A stretch of 64,000 nucleotides of DNA, taken from assembly GCF_000252445.1 (NCBI RefSeq), contig NC_017771.1, forward strand, positions 62,001-126,000, in the 5' to 3' direction. The notes below the pieces were generated by a model. The model saw nothing but the letters and a program-made list of their open reading frames with translations. It was not told the DNA's origin and did not search any database. The stretch's first letter is position 1, and every line of letters begins with the position of its first letter. Source of the DNA: Deinococcus gobiensis I-0. Lineage in GTDB: Bacteria > Deinococcota > Deinococci > Deinococcales > Deinococcaceae. Shown here piece by piece: positions 26,517 through 33,930 of the stretch. Position numbers and translations under genes: made by a program.

Positions 26517-27290
26517 TCAATCGAAGAGCGAGGGCTGTGCTCCAGGTCCACCCGCTGCGGCCGTCGCCTGGGGCAACGCGGACACCTCCCGAAATTCGAG
26601 CCCCCGGTCCTCCAGTTCCAACCGGGCCGGCGTCGTGATCGAGGGCGCCGCCAGGATGCCCCGCACCACCGCCCTCGCGGGGAGCTTGCCTTCCACCGAC
26701 CTCACGTACCGCGCCAGCTGAGACACTGCGTGCTGCGTGGCGCGGCCCCGCTTGAGTTCCACCACCACATACCGCCCCTGGGCATCCCGGGCGTAGAGAT
26801 CAATGCCGCCCGACTCCACCATCAGTTCCCGGTTCAGCACCCGTAACCCTGGCTCGATCAGCTCAGGATGTTCGGCGAGGGTCTGCTGCATCTCCGCCTC
26901 CGATCCTCGCAACACGAAGCCGCCCGCCTGCGCCAGTTCTAACGCGAGGGCGACCTGCGGTTCCAGGAACACCACCTGCACCAACTCCTCCGGACTCCGC
27001 CGCGAGGCCAGGAGCATGCAGACATCCTCATCCACCCGCGCGGTGATGCTATCCGTCTTCGGTTGCCAGTTCATCGGCTTGATGCCTGTCGGGTGATGGA
27101 TCTGTAGGCTGCCGTCCTGCTTGATGACCATGAGGTAGGTCCCTACGTCGGCCGTGCTGGCGGCTCGTCCCTGGTACGTCACCTCGGCAAGACCAGCCAC
27201 CTGCACGAGGCAATCCCGCGAGCGCGTGTGTCGATTGAGGAAGTTCGCGAGGTCTTCCGGGGACGGCGTGAGCAGCTGCTGACGAATCAT
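26517..27290 (-). CDS. nucS: endonuclease NucS (EndoMS), mismatch repair
   Basis: 257 residues. The C-terminal nuclease core has D164 (GGIDLYARD) and E178/K180 (VVVELKRG), the PD-(D/E)xK arrangement, preceded by ELMVESGG. The N-terminal half is the beta-rich dimerisation/DNA-binding domain (SSB-like). The protein ends QPSLFD, a sliding-clamp-binding (PIP-like) peptide. NucS cuts both strands at mismatches and replaces MutS/L in some bacteria and archaea; it is known from Deinococcus. The gene is monocistronic and converges with the upstream cluster. Confidence 0.93.
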   Translation of the reverse strand: MIRQQLLTPSPEDLANFLNRHTRSRDCLVQVAGLAEVTYQGRAASTADVGTYLMVIKQDGSLQIHHPTGIKPMNWQPKTDSITARVDEDVCMLLASRRSPEELVQVVFLEPQVALALELAQAGGFVLRGSEAEMQQTLAEHPELIEPGLRVLNRELMVESGGIDLYARDAQGRYVVVELKRGRATQHAVSQLARYVRSVEGKLPARAVVRGILAAPSITTPARLELEDRGLEFREVSALPQATAAAGGPGAQPSLFD

Positions 27291-27415
27291 GGTGTCCCTG
27301 TTCTACGCCCATGCCTCCTGTGACCTGTGGTCCCTCCCCACTGACGCGGGAGAGCACAGCCGCATATGACTTCACGCTGGAGCGTCCTTTACCCACTCGT
27401 CAAGGAGGGAGCCAC

Positions 27416-27673
27416 ATGGCCCGACGCCGGTCGCCCGCTTCCCTGACTGAAGCCCACCAGATCCTTCGCCCCTCGACGCCACTCGCTGAAGTCACGCGGG
27501 ACGCGCTCGGAAAGGATCACGCCGAAACTGAACGCGAAACCTGGGAAGTGCGCGAGTCACTGCACGAGTGGGACCGGGCGCAGCTGCTCGCGCGACATCA
27601 CGCCGCCAGTGATCACGAGGCCACGCTGAGCTCCGCCGAGCTGACTGTGTTCGGCGAAGACCTCCTGCGCTAA
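27416..27673 (+). CDS. hypothetical protein, 85 aa
   Basis: MARRRSPASLTEAHQILRPS and a charged helical C-terminus (ETERETWEVRESLHEWDRAQ). Not recognised. A strong ribosome site AAGGAGG precedes ATG 27416. Divergent from nucS. Confidence 0.6.
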   Translation: MARRRSPASLTEAHQILRPSTPLAEVTRDALGKDHAETERETWEVRESLHEWDRAQLLARHHAASDHEATLSSAELTVFGEDLLR

Positions 27674-27745
27674 GACCATCCGTCTCACCAGTCAGGGTGC
27701 CGATCTCGGTGCGCCCTGTTCACGCGTTCAGCCCAGGAGTCCGCC

Positions 27746-27931
27746 ATGCACCAACCCCTTCTGCTCGGTACCTCTTCCAGCGAGGTCATGCGACAACCAC
27801 CAGCTTCTGAGATCAAGGGCCTCGGGGCGCTCTGTCCAGGCAAGCGCCCCGCCCATGCACCTGCGCCCGGACCACCCCATAGCACCCGAACAACCGAGTA
27901 TTTCACCGAGAGCAGGCGGGTGGCCGAGTGA
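27746..27931 (+). CDS. possible small protein, 61 aa
   Basis: ATG follows CAGGAG with good spacing. The product (MHQPLLLGTSSSEVMRQPPA..) is Pro-rich with no recognisable feature. The stretch 27674-27976 otherwise holds nothing. Reality uncertain. Confidence 0.3.
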   Translation: MHQPLLLGTSSSEVMRQPPASEIKGLGALCPGKRPAHAPAPGPPHSTRTTEYFTESRRVAE

Positions 27932-27976
27932 AGAAGTCTGGTCGATCGGGCGTGCTCAGTGGTCTTCCGGGCGAGG

Positions 27977-28219
27977 TTACCAGAAGAAAAAATGTAACCA
28001 TGCGCCAACTGCATCCATATCCTCACCCGTCAATGCCAGCTCCGTCTCCCAGACCGACCAGACTTCGGACAGCACCTCCGGATGACACCCGAGGTAGTCC
28101 GCAAGAGATCCGCGGGCAAGCTCATCCTCCAGCGTGACGCGCTGCTCGACCCACTGTGCGTAGTACACCTGCAGCTGCGCGATCAACTCGGACACCGTGT
28201 ACGCAGCGAACGAGGGCAC
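27977..28219 (-). CDS. hypothetical protein, 80 aa
   Basis: GTG start one base after the stop of the upstream minus-strand gene (TGAcGTG), so translationally coupled. Helical and acidic with many Trp and Glu (EVWSVWETELALTGEDMDAV). Not recognised. Confidence 0.55.
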   Translation of the reverse strand: MPSFAAYTVSELIAQLQVYYAQWVEQRVTLEDELARGSLADYLGCHPEVLSEVWSVWETELALTGEDMDAVGAWLHFFFW

Positions 28220-28220
28220 G

Positions 28221-28856
28221 TCAACTCCGCCGATGCAGCAATGGTGCCTTGACCCGCCGCCCCTGCACGAGCACCCTGTCCGTCAGCGGCAAGCCCAGCA
28301 GGAACGTCGGGGCCTCATCACTGACCATCACACCCCGTACCCCCTGAGTCTGGGCCGCCTGCCACCAGTCCGGCCCACGTCGCCACTCGGGACAGAACAG
28401 GGCCAGTGTCCCTCGCTGCTCGTCCCCCGGCGCACTGAAGATCACGCACAGGTCGAAGTGCGTGCGCACCCACGCCGCCAGTGCCGCCCGTTCCATCTGC
28501 GGCTCGATGGACGACGCCAGCTGCGCCAGGCTCTCGCACTGCACCCACACCGCGCACGCTTCCTCCGCGAGGCGAGCGGTCAGCGCCGCAGCCGTCCAGG
28601 GTTGCACGTCATTCACGAACAGCTGCTGTACCTCCGGGCCCGGCGCTTCACCCGGTATCAACAGATCACCCCGGCAACCCAACACACTCAAGTTCGCCCC
28701 CAGCAATTCCTCCCCGCCACTTCCCGATGGCGCGACCACCAACACCCGGTGCGCCGGGCGCGTGACGAATTGCAACGCTTCCCCATCCCAGGCAGTGCCC
28801 AGGACGAAGGCCGTTCGGTGGTGGCGACGGAACAACACATTCAGATCGATGAACAT
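28221..28856 (-). CDS. hypothetical protein, 211 aa
   Basis: An alpha/beta protein starting MFIDLNVLFRRHHRTAFVLG. Internal GSGGEE and repeated hydrophobic strands (HRVLVVAPSGSGGEE; FDLCVIFSAPGDEQRG) suggest a Rossmann-like or PIN-like fold, but no catalytic set could be identified. First gene of a two-gene minus-strand unit. Confidence 0.6.
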   Translation of the reverse strand: MFIDLNVLFRRHHRTAFVLGTAWDGEALQFVTRPAHRVLVVAPSGSGGEELLGANLSVLGCRGDLLIPGEAPGPEVQQLFVNDVQPWTAAALTARLAEEACAVWVQCESLAQLASSIEPQMERAALAAWVRTHFDLCVIFSAPGDEQRGTLALFCPEWRRGPDWWQAAQTQGVRGVMVSDEAPTFLLGLPLTDRVLVQGRRVKAPLLHRRS

Positions 28857-28955
28857 CGGTGGGCCTCCGGAAACAGAGAAGAAGAAGGGTCAGCCCGCAG
28901 TCGTCACGGCCCTGGACGCACAGGGTCTGGCAGATGAGCGAGCGACGTGTGACCC

Positions 28956-29507
28956 TCAGCGGCGGAGCAGCGACAGGAGTTCGTTCAGCTTCGCGTTGGC
29001 CTGTGCCAGCTCCGCTTTGACCTGAGTCAATTCCTTCTGCATGCTCAAGGCCGCGTCTTCGGCGCCCGACGCGCGCTCCTTACACTCCATCGTTTCGATG
29101 ATCAGCCGGTTCACGTTTTCACCCAGCTCGGCCATCGTCATCACTTCACCGTCGGGAGACAGGTCGCCTTGAAGCTGCAACGCACGCTGGCGACGTTGCA
29201 TCAGCAGCTCGTTGACACTCATCGGGGTGGACCGAGAATCGCGGAAGACGGCGAGAAGATCCGTGAACTGCGCCGGCGTGAGCACCAGTTCACTGAAGTT
29301 GCGGCGCGTCCTGGTCTCCAACGTCTGACCCAAAACGAGGGCATACTGCCGCGCCGTTTCCTGCAGATAGCGCCGGGAGTACGCGTGATTGAAGAGAAAC
29401 TTGCCGGCACTTTCCAGATCACTGACGGTGTAGAGGTCCCGTGGGCCCAGGTGATCGAGGAGGTCTTGCAGGGCAGGCCAGGAGTCTTGTGCAGGCGCGA
29501 GGGGCAT
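28956..29507 (-). CDS. coiled-coil protein downstream of iteron-like repeats, 183 aa
   Basis: The N-terminal ~100 residues are mixed helical (DLLDHLGPRDLYTVSDLESA) with no confident family; the last ~60 (MECKERASGAEDAALSMQKE to ANAKLNELLSLLRR) form a heptad-repeat coiled coil with an almost continuous Leu/Ala pattern. The layout, N-terminal domain plus coiled coil next to directly repeated operator-like DNA, recalls KfrA-type plasmid proteins, but no homology is claimed. Its start at 29507 is immediately inside the repeat-rich region, so it may bind its own promoter. Confidence 0.6.
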   Translation of the reverse strand: MPLAPAQDSWPALQDLLDHLGPRDLYTVSDLESAGKFLFNHAYSRRYLQETARQYALVLGQTLETRTRRNFSELVLTPAQFTDLLAVFRDSRSTPMSVNELLMQRRQRALQLQGDLSPDGEVMTMAELGENVNRLIIETMECKERASGAEDAALSMQKELTQVKAELAQANAKLNELLSLLRR

Positions 29508-29527
29508 ACATGCACCATAGCGTTACC

Positions 29528-29641
29528 GCGAGGTATACAGCGAGGTGACGACGCGGGGTACAGAGTCCCACAGCGAGGTATACAGCGAGCAACATTGCGA
29601 GGTGTACGGTTGCTCGTCGTGACCGCGCCAGCGAGCAACAT
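29528..29641. repeat. iteron-like direct repeats upstream of the coiled-coil gene
   Basis: GCGAGGTATACAGCGAG occurs exactly at 29528-29544 and 29573-29589 (45 bp apart), with a degenerate third copy GCGAGGTGTACGG at 29597 and a partial GCGGGGTACAG at 29553. AGCGAGCAACAT occurs at ~29584 and ~29630, 46 bp apart. Regular spacing by four to five helical turns suggests a protein-binding array such as an operator, centromere or origin. Confidence 0.6.
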
Positions 29642-30073
29642 GCCACCTCGTTGATGGTCTGGTCTTTAAGAAAGGTAGTGAGCGCACATGCTCATCTCAT
29701 TTTGGGACTCATCTTTGATGGGCCAGGTTCGACAGGAGGCGCAATCGGGCTTTCCTCGTTTTGCCTTTACGCGACATCACCAGGGAGGAAACGTGTCGCC
29801 CGACCCCTGCTCCGCGCCCACCCAGCGCTTGAGAACCCCTTTCCTCGCACCATTCCCATGCAAGCCGTTCTAAAGCACTCTGAAATCCAAACCAGCAGCA
29901 CTCATCAGACCCTCACAGCCTCACGAGGCTCCTGCCCCCGCCCACCACATCGCCCACAGGAAGCGCACCGCACCCCACCAGACGCCCCGCAAGCAGACCT
30001 CACAAGCTCCACCCCGCGACCCCGCACCTCTGCGCCTCCTTGCCCGACCCGCCCACCCGGTGGCCCGCAAGCA
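29642..30073. other. non-coding region after the repeats
   Basis: About 430 bp with no frame that looks protein-like. It is Pro/Arg-rich in every reading frame, and no promoter block or hairpin leader is visible apart from the leader at 30074. Confidence 0.5.
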
Positions 30074-30104
30074 CCCTCCCCCGCAAGCGGGGAACACCCG
30101 CAGC
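30074..30104 (+). promoter_or_regulatory. 5'-leader hairpin, copy 1
   Basis: CCCTC, stem CCCCGC/GCGGGG with AA loop; 12 nt from stem to ATG 30105. Confidence 0.6.
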
Positions 30105-30434
30105 ATGACCCCCGCCACCCTTGAAGCGACCCGCCCCTACCACCTCCAGGTCTGGCACGCCGCCCGTCCCGACTTCCTCGGCCACCAGTTCCGCGCCTTC
30201 CCCAGTACCAACTTCCAACACGTCGCCGACCTCCAGGTCAACGCCTCCAGCATGCTCGAAGCCCTGCGCCAGACCTACGCCATCACCCAACATATGGAGC
30301 GACTCTGGGAACAGGATCCCGCCGTCACGCTGCTCTACGTTCCGAACCCTCGGAGCACCAGCGCCGGCGACGTCCTGATCTGCGAGGGCCAGGTGCATGG
30401 CATCGCCATGATCGGCTTCGAACAAGTTCGCTGA
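30105..30434 (+). CDS. hypothetical protein, 109 aa
   Basis: Starts MTPATLEATRPYHLQVWHAA. Beta-rich, with RSTSAGDVLICEGQVHGIAM near the end. ATG 30105 is set by the hairpin leader at the fixed 12-nt distance; an in-frame ATG at 30060 precedes the hairpin. The C-terminal half resembles the next gene (ADLQVNASSMLEALRQTYA against QGDTLAQAVLRTAHALNDDP), so they may be paralogues. Confidence 0.6.
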   Translation: MTPATLEATRPYHLQVWHAARPDFLGHQFRAFPSTNFQHVADLQVNASSMLEALRQTYAITQHMERLWEQDPAVTLLYVPNPRSTSAGDVLICEGQVHGIAMIGFEQVR

Positions 30435-30487
30435 ACCCCTCCCCAGGACGTGCGGCCTCCCGGTCAGCACGTCCCTGTCTTCACCAC

Positions 30488-30523
30488 CCCTCGCCCGGCA
30501 CCGCACCGGGCACCCCCTGACCC
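30488..30523 (+). promoter_or_regulatory. 5'-leader hairpin, copy 2
   Basis: Stem GCCCGG/CCGGGC; 12 nt to ATG 30524. Confidence 0.6.
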
Positions 30524-30844
30524 ATGCGCGACTTCACGTTCCGCATTCTGCGCCCGGGTTGCGCCGTCACCTGGACCCTCATCGCACACGTCATCTGTCA
30601 GGGCGACACCCTCGCGCAGGCCGTTCTCCGCACCGCGCACGCCCTCAATGACGACCCCACCTCCGCACCCGACCTCCTGCTCTTCGCGGCACACCCCCAC
30701 CAGGTCTTCGCCGAAGTCGACCTCACGGTCGGCGACTGGATCGTCGGACACGGCCAGACCTTCCAACTCGTTCGCCTGGACGAAGCCACCCCCACCGACC
30801 TCCGCGGGCCCGACTTCGCCCTGCGCCTTCAAGGAGAGATATGA
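30524..30844 (+). CDS. hypothetical protein, 106 aa
   Basis: MRDFTFRILRPGCAVTWTLI .. LTVGDWIVGHGQTFQLVRLD. Compact beta-rich protein, possibly related to its upstream neighbour. Stop overlaps the ATG of the next gene (ATGA at 30841). Confidence 0.6.
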   Translation: MRDFTFRILRPGCAVTWTLIAHVICQGDTLAQAVLRTAHALNDDPTSAPDLLLFAAHPHQVFAEVDLTVGDWIVGHGQTFQLVRLDEATPTDLRGPDFALRLQGEI

Positions 30845-30978
30845 CCCCCTCCCTGCCCCCTCACCTGTGCCGGGTGTGCGGTCGTCCGTGTGCCCCGGAA
30901 GAAGAAGCCGGCTGCGATCAGTGCACGGAAGCCGCGGATGAGGCCCGCGCTTCCGCCGCTGCCGAATCCCATGATTGA
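30841..30978 (+). CDS. small zinc-ribbon protein, 45 aa
   Basis: MTPSLPPHLCRVCGRPCAPE then GCDQCTEAADEA: two CxxC pairs, a minimal zinc knuckle. Overlaps the gene before (ATGA) and the gene after (ATGATTGA), so all three are translated as a unit. Confidence 0.6.
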   Translation: MTPSLPPHLCRVCGRPCAPEEEAGCDQCTEAADEARASAAAESHD

Positions 30979-31414
30979 TCCACTCGCGTTCATTCTCTGC
31001 CCACCGCTCGGCGTCCTCCCCGTCCAGGGTGGCCTGAGGCTGCGTCACGGCACCCAGGACCTCCACCTCACGTACGCCGAGTTGGACGCCCTGGTCCAGC
31101 TGCTCGCCCAACTGGCCCCCGGCCGCACGCTGACGCTCGACACCCGCCACCAGGGTCCAGTCCATCTCCGGCATCAGGCGGAACACGTGCAACTCCAGGC
31201 GCAGGACTTCCTGCTCGACTGTCCCCCACACCTCCACTGGTTGCCCTACACCTTCTGTTTCCTGGCCGCCCTTCACTGCGGGACGCCCCGAGAGGGCGTG
31301 CTTCGGCGCAACCTCATCCTTTACTGCGCGGGTTGCCTGCAGGACCTGCGCGGCGCACAGGTGGCCGGGAAGAACCCTCGCCCGGAACAGCGCCGGGCAA
31401 CCCCGGAGGCATGA
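30971..31414 (+). CDS. hypothetical protein, 147 aa
   Basis: MIDPLAFILCPPLGVLPVQG .. HLTYAELDALVQLLAQLAPG. Alpha/beta, unrecognised. Its last ~15 residues are encoded by the leader hairpin of the next gene, a sign that the hairpin was placed over the gene end. Stop overlaps the next ATG. Confidence 0.6.
   Translation: MIDPLAFILCPPLGVLPVQGGLRLRHGTQDLHLTYAELDALVQLLAQLAPGRTLTLDTRHQGPVHLRHQAEHVQLQAQDFLLDCPPHLHWLPYTFCFLAALHCGTPREGVLRRNLILYCAGCLQDLRGAQVAGKNPRPEQRRATPEA
31375..31410 (+). promoter_or_regulatory. 5'-leader hairpin, copy 3
   Basis: CCCTC, GCCCGG/CCGGGC, then AACCCCGGAGGC (12 nt, with SD GGAGG) and ATG 31411. It lies inside the coding end of the previous gene. Confidence 0.6.
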
Positions 31415-31566
31415 ACGATCTCCTCAGCCTGATGATGCAAACCCTCTCGCAGGACATCGAGCAGCACCGCGCACTCATCGCGGCGCTCACCTTCCCGTGG
31501 TTCATCGTGCTCTTCCTCGTGGCCCACCGCCACGAAGGCCGCGCCCCTTCCACCCCTGAAGAATAA
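31411..31566 (+). CDS. small single-pass membrane protein, 51 aa
   Basis: Starts MNDLLSLMMQTLSQDIEQHR, then a hydrophobic helix (ALTFPWFIVLFLVAHRH). Too short for assignment; perhaps a toxin-like or regulatory membrane peptide. Followed by a terminator. Confidence 0.5.
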   Translation: MNDLLSLMMQTLSQDIEQHRALIAALTFPWFIVLFLVAHRHEGRAPSTPEE

Positions 31567-31597
31567 GGAGACCTCCCCGGGTCTCCCCTTTTTTTTC
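31567..31597 (+). terminator. rho-independent terminator
   Basis: GGAGACCTCCCCGGGTCTCC followed by CCTTTTTTTTC. Confidence 0.75.
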
Positions 31598-31664
31598 TCG
31601 GGTCCGTTGAGAGGGGCCACCCTGCCCCCGGAGATGCTTCTCCCTCGGGTCACTCCCCCTGAAG

Positions 31665-31700
31665 CCCTCGCCCGGGAGGGCACCGGGCACCCCCGGAGGC
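31665..31700 (+). promoter_or_regulatory. 5'-leader hairpin, copy 4
   Basis: Stem GCCCGG/CCGGGC, 12 nt including GGAGG to ATG 31701. Confidence 0.6.
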
Positions 31701-31919
31701 ATGACGACCATCACGTCCGCCCGGATCGTTCCCAGCAATCTCGCCGCCGGCCAGTACCAGGCGGAGGTACATGCCACCTTCGAAGGCGGCCAGGAGGTCA
31801 AGGTGCTGAGTTACTACGACGACGAGTTGCACTTCAGCGCGGCGGAGTTCGTCGGCTTGACCCAGGTGCAGGTCGACGAACTCTTCCACCAGCGGGACGT
31901 CGCGTACTTGCGGAGCTGA
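31701..31919 (+). CDS. hypothetical protein, 72 aa
   Basis: MTTITSARIVPSNLAAGQYQ AEVHATFEGG then VKVLSYYDDELHFSAAEFVG. Small beta-rich protein reminiscent of KTSC-like domains, but no confident match. Transcription unit of its own, with leader and terminator. Confidence 0.55.
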   Translation: MTTITSARIVPSNLAAGQYQAEVHATFEGGQEVKVLSYYDDELHFSAAEFVGLTQVQVDELFHQRDVAYLRS

Positions 31920-31924
31920 GTTGC

Positions 31925-31952
31925 GGGAGGCCTCCGGGTCTCCCTTTTTTTC
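31925..31952 (+). terminator. rho-independent terminator
   Basis: GGGAGGCCTCCGGGTCTCCC then TTTTTTT. Confidence 0.65.
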
Positions 31953-31968
31953 TGAGGGCCAGGAAGAA

Positions 31969-32005
31969 CCCTCGCCCGGAACGGCACCGGGCAACCCACG
32001 GTTGT
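31969..32005 (+). promoter_or_regulatory. 5'-leader hairpin, copy 5
   Basis: Stem GCCCGG/CCGGGC; 13 nt to ATG 32006. Confidence 0.6.
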
Positions 32006-32353
32006 ATGACGCTACAGCTCTTGACCATGACGAAACATCTGTTCACCAGCACGACTGCCACGGGTGAACGCCGTTACGTCGACACCGGGTACGACTGGAT
32101 GTGTGGTCACTTCTTCCTGCTCGTCACGGACACGGACCGGGAGGAGCCAGACGCAGATCTCATGGTCTACTTCACGGCCCACGACCCGCGCTTCCTGGAC
32201 CGCAATCGCAAAGGCAGCGCCTTCGGTGGGGCGACGCTCGACGAATTGAAGACGTGCTTCGAGGAGCAGGGCATCACCCCACCGGAAGGGTTGTTCGAGA
32301 AGCTGCGCGACGATGAGTTGTTGCAGCGCAGCCACGAGATCACGCACTGGTGA
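32006..32353 (+). CDS. hypothetical protein, tandem duplicate 1, 115 aa
   Basis: Contains HLFTSTTATGERRYVDTGYD WMCGHFFLLV and FEEQGITPPEGLFEKLRDDE LLQRSHEITHW. About 85% identical to the next gene, so a recent tandem duplication. The duplicated unit includes leader, gene and terminator. The start at 32006 adds nine residues (MTLQLLT..) absent from the copy; the internal ATG 32030 would give the same start as its paralogue. Unknown function. Confidence 0.6.
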   Translation: MTLQLLTMTKHLFTSTTATGERRYVDTGYDWMCGHFFLLVTDTDREEPDADLMVYFTAHDPRFLDRNRKGSAFGGATLDELKTCFEEQGITPPEGLFEKLRDDELLQRSHEITHW

Positions 32354-32359
32354 CCCCTT

Positions 32360-32403
32360 GGGGCGAGAGCCGACCGCGCACGCAGTCGGCTCTCGCCCCT
32401 TTT
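32360..32403 (+). terminator. rho-independent terminator
   Basis: GGGGCGAGAGCCGAC pairs perfectly with its inverse (15 bp, ~10-nt loop), then TTTTC. Confidence 0.75.
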
Positions 32404-32426
32404 CGCGTGGGCGGGAAGAACAGTAC

Positions 32427-32463
32427 CCCTCGCCCGGAACGGCACCGGGCAATCCACGACCGT
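32427..32463 (+). promoter_or_regulatory. 5'-leader hairpin, copy 6
   Basis: Stem GCCCGG/CCGGGC; 13 nt to ATG 32464. Confidence 0.6.
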
Positions 32464-32784
32464 ATGACGAAACATCTGTTCACGACCACGACCCCCTCGG
32501 GCGAACGCCGTCACATCGACACCGGATACGACCGGATGTGCGGCCACTTTTTCCTGCTGGTAAGTGACCCGGCGCAGACGGACGACGATCGTCTGATCTA
32601 CTTCACGTCCTACGACCCGCGCTTCCTGGACCGCAGCCGCAAGGGCAGTGACTTCGGCGGGGCGACACTCGCCGAACTGAAGACGTGCTTCGAGGAGCAG
32701 GGCATCACCCCGCCGGAAGGGTTGTTCGAAAAGCTGCGCGACGATGAGCTGTTACAGCGCGGAAACGAGATCACGCACTGGTGA
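32464..32784 (+). CDS. hypothetical protein, tandem duplicate 2, 106 aa
   Basis: Starts MTKHLFTTTTPSGERRHIDT and ends LLQRGNEITHW. Near-copy of 32006-32353 with most differences in a short central segment (DPAQTDDDRLIYFTS), suggesting that part is exposed or under relaxed selection. The two halves of the duplication have equal start-leader and terminator architecture. Confidence 0.6.
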   Translation: MTKHLFTTTTPSGERRHIDTGYDRMCGHFFLLVSDPAQTDDDRLIYFTSYDPRFLDRSRKGSDFGGATLAELKTCFEEQGITPPEGLFEKLRDDELLQRGNEITHW

Positions 32785-32790
32785 CCCCTT

Positions 32791-32830
32791 GGGGCGAGAG
32801 TAGCCGCGTGTGCGGTCGCCCTCGCCCCTC
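32791..32830 (+). terminator. hairpin terminator, copy of the previous one
   Basis: GGGGCGAGAG..CTCGCCCC with T-rich tail; duplicated together with the gene but the central stem is less perfect. Confidence 0.55.
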
Positions 32831-32856
32831 TTTCGTATGGCCGGGAAGGACAGCAT

Positions 32857-32892
32857 CCCTCGCCCGGAACGGCACCGGGCAGCCCCGGACGC
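32857..32892 (+). promoter_or_regulatory. 5'-leader hairpin, copy 7
   Basis: Stem GCCCGG/CCGGGC; 12 nt to ATG 32893. Confidence 0.6.
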
Positions 32893-33150
32893 ATGACCCA
32901 CCTCCGACGTGCCCTCCTCGCCAGCTGCCGGGTCTACTGGCTTCAGGCGCTCCCCCTCGACACGCTCGACCGACAGCGGCACTTCCCCACGGCGGCTCAA
33001 GCACAGGACGCCCTCCGCCTGGACTCGGGCGAGCACACCCTGCGGCGCTGTCACCCGGACACCATGCGCCGCCTCGCCAGGGCGCACAACCACCGGGTCA
33101 ACGCATGGCTCGCCCGTCACCCCGCCCCCCGGCGTACACTGGAGGCCTGA
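32893..33150 (+). CDS. hypothetical protein, 85 aa
   Basis: MTHLRRALLASCRVYWLQAL with an Arg/His-rich C-terminus (RRLARAHNHRVNAWLARHPA). Basic, helical, perhaps nucleic-acid binding. Its stop overlaps the start of the antitoxin-like gene (TGATG), so it may belong to the same operon as the Fic pair. Confidence 0.55.
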   Translation: MTHLRRALLASCRVYWLQALPLDTLDRQRHFPTAAQAQDALRLDSGEHTLRRCHPDTMRRLARAHNHRVNAWLARHPAPRRTLEA

Positions 33151-33332
33151 TGCGCGAACCGTACCAGCCCACTCTGGAGGAAGTCCTGAAAGCGGCGGCC
33201 AGCAGCTTGCGGCTCGAAGGCTTCGACACCAGCCCCGAGCGCCTGGCGTGCCTGATCGCCGAGGAGCAACCGTCGCCCGAGGATCTTCATGGGACATCTG
33301 AGCAGCGACGGTCGGCCCTTCACTCCCGCTGA
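33150..33332 (+). CDS. VbhA-like antitoxin of a Fic module, 60 aa
   Basis: MREPYQPTLEEVLKAAASSL RLEGFDTSPERLACLIAEEQ. Contains the class I Fic-inhibitory motif (S/T)xxxE(G/N) as S19-x-x-x-E23-G24 in a helix, where the Glu blocks the ATP gamma-phosphate site of the partner. Immediately upstream of and overlapping (44 nt) the Fic gene. Its short length fits VbhA-type antitoxins. Confidence 0.7.
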   Translation: MREPYQPTLEEVLKAAASSLRLEGFDTSPERLACLIAEEQPSPEDLHGTSEQRRSALHSR

Positions 33333-33843
33333 GCTGAGTGCGCTCGAACGCGCCGCCGTTCACCTCAGCCTCGCCAGCCTTCCCGTTCCACCCCTTGCCC
33401 TCGACGTGCCACTGCTCCAACGGTGGCACGTTCTTTTGAGTGCCGGCCTTCCGCAACTCCGTCCCGGCCAACTCCGACACACCGACATCACCTTCGGGTC
33501 GTTTTTCGGCACCGCGCCCGCCCTCATCCCCACCCATCTCCAGACGCTGATCCAGGTCCATCAGGTGCAATGGACCGACCTCACCCTGGGCAGCACGGAC
33601 GACGAGGTGCTCGAACACGCGACCTGGGTGCATGCCGAACTCCTGCGCATTCACCCCTTCTGGGATGGCAACGGCCGTCTCGCCCGGCACCTGCAGCAGT
33701 GGCTGTGCTGGCAGGGAGGACTCCCCGCGCCGCACTACCAGCACCGCCCCTCCTACCTCGCTGGGCTCAACCGCTATCACCACACCCGCGACCTGACCCT
33801 ACTCATGGACGTCACCCGACAAGCACTCGCCTCCACTTCCTGA
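33289..33843 (+). CDS. Fic-domain protein, probable AMP-transferase toxin
   Basis: 184 residues. The core motif HPFWDGNGRLAR at 122-133 matches HxFx(D/E)GNGRxxR; H122 is the catalytic base and the GNGR loop binds the nucleotide phosphates. The flap region upstream (TFGSFFGTAPALIP) is present. Fic enzymes transfer AMP (or other groups) to target proteins and are silenced by antitoxins such as the preceding gene. A terminator follows. Confidence 0.85.
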   Translation: MGHLSSDGRPFTPAELSALERAAVHLSLASLPVPPLALDVPLLQRWHVLLSAGLPQLRPGQLRHTDITFGSFFGTAPALIPTHLQTLIQVHQVQWTDLTLGSTDDEVLEHATWVHAELLRIHPFWDGNGRLARHLQQWLCWQGGLPAPHYQHRPSYLAGLNRYHHTRDLTLLMDVTRQALASTS

Positions 33844-33844
33844 C

Positions 33845-33874
33845 GGGACACCCAGTGCGGTGTCCCTTTTTTTT
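33845..33874 (+). terminator. terminator after Fic gene
   Basis: GGGACACC-CAGTGC-GGTGTCCC then T8. Confidence 0.8.
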
Positions 33875-33894
33875 ATGGCCAGGAAGAACCGCAG

Positions 33895-33930
33895 CCCTCG
33901 CCCGGAACAGCGCCGGGCAGTCCCGGAGGT
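33895..33930 (+). promoter_or_regulatory. 5'-leader hairpin, copy 8
   Basis: Stem GCCCGG/CCGGGC; 12 nt to ATG 33931. Confidence 0.6.

Noticed and set aside
27685..28026. 113-codon minus-strand frame
   Set aside because: Overlaps the end of a better minus-strand gene in a different frame and shows no protein-like pattern.
29651..30124. 157-codon plus-strand frame in the region after the iterons
   Set aside because: Second half is Pro/Arg/Ser-rich noise; no ribosome site or leader element at its start.
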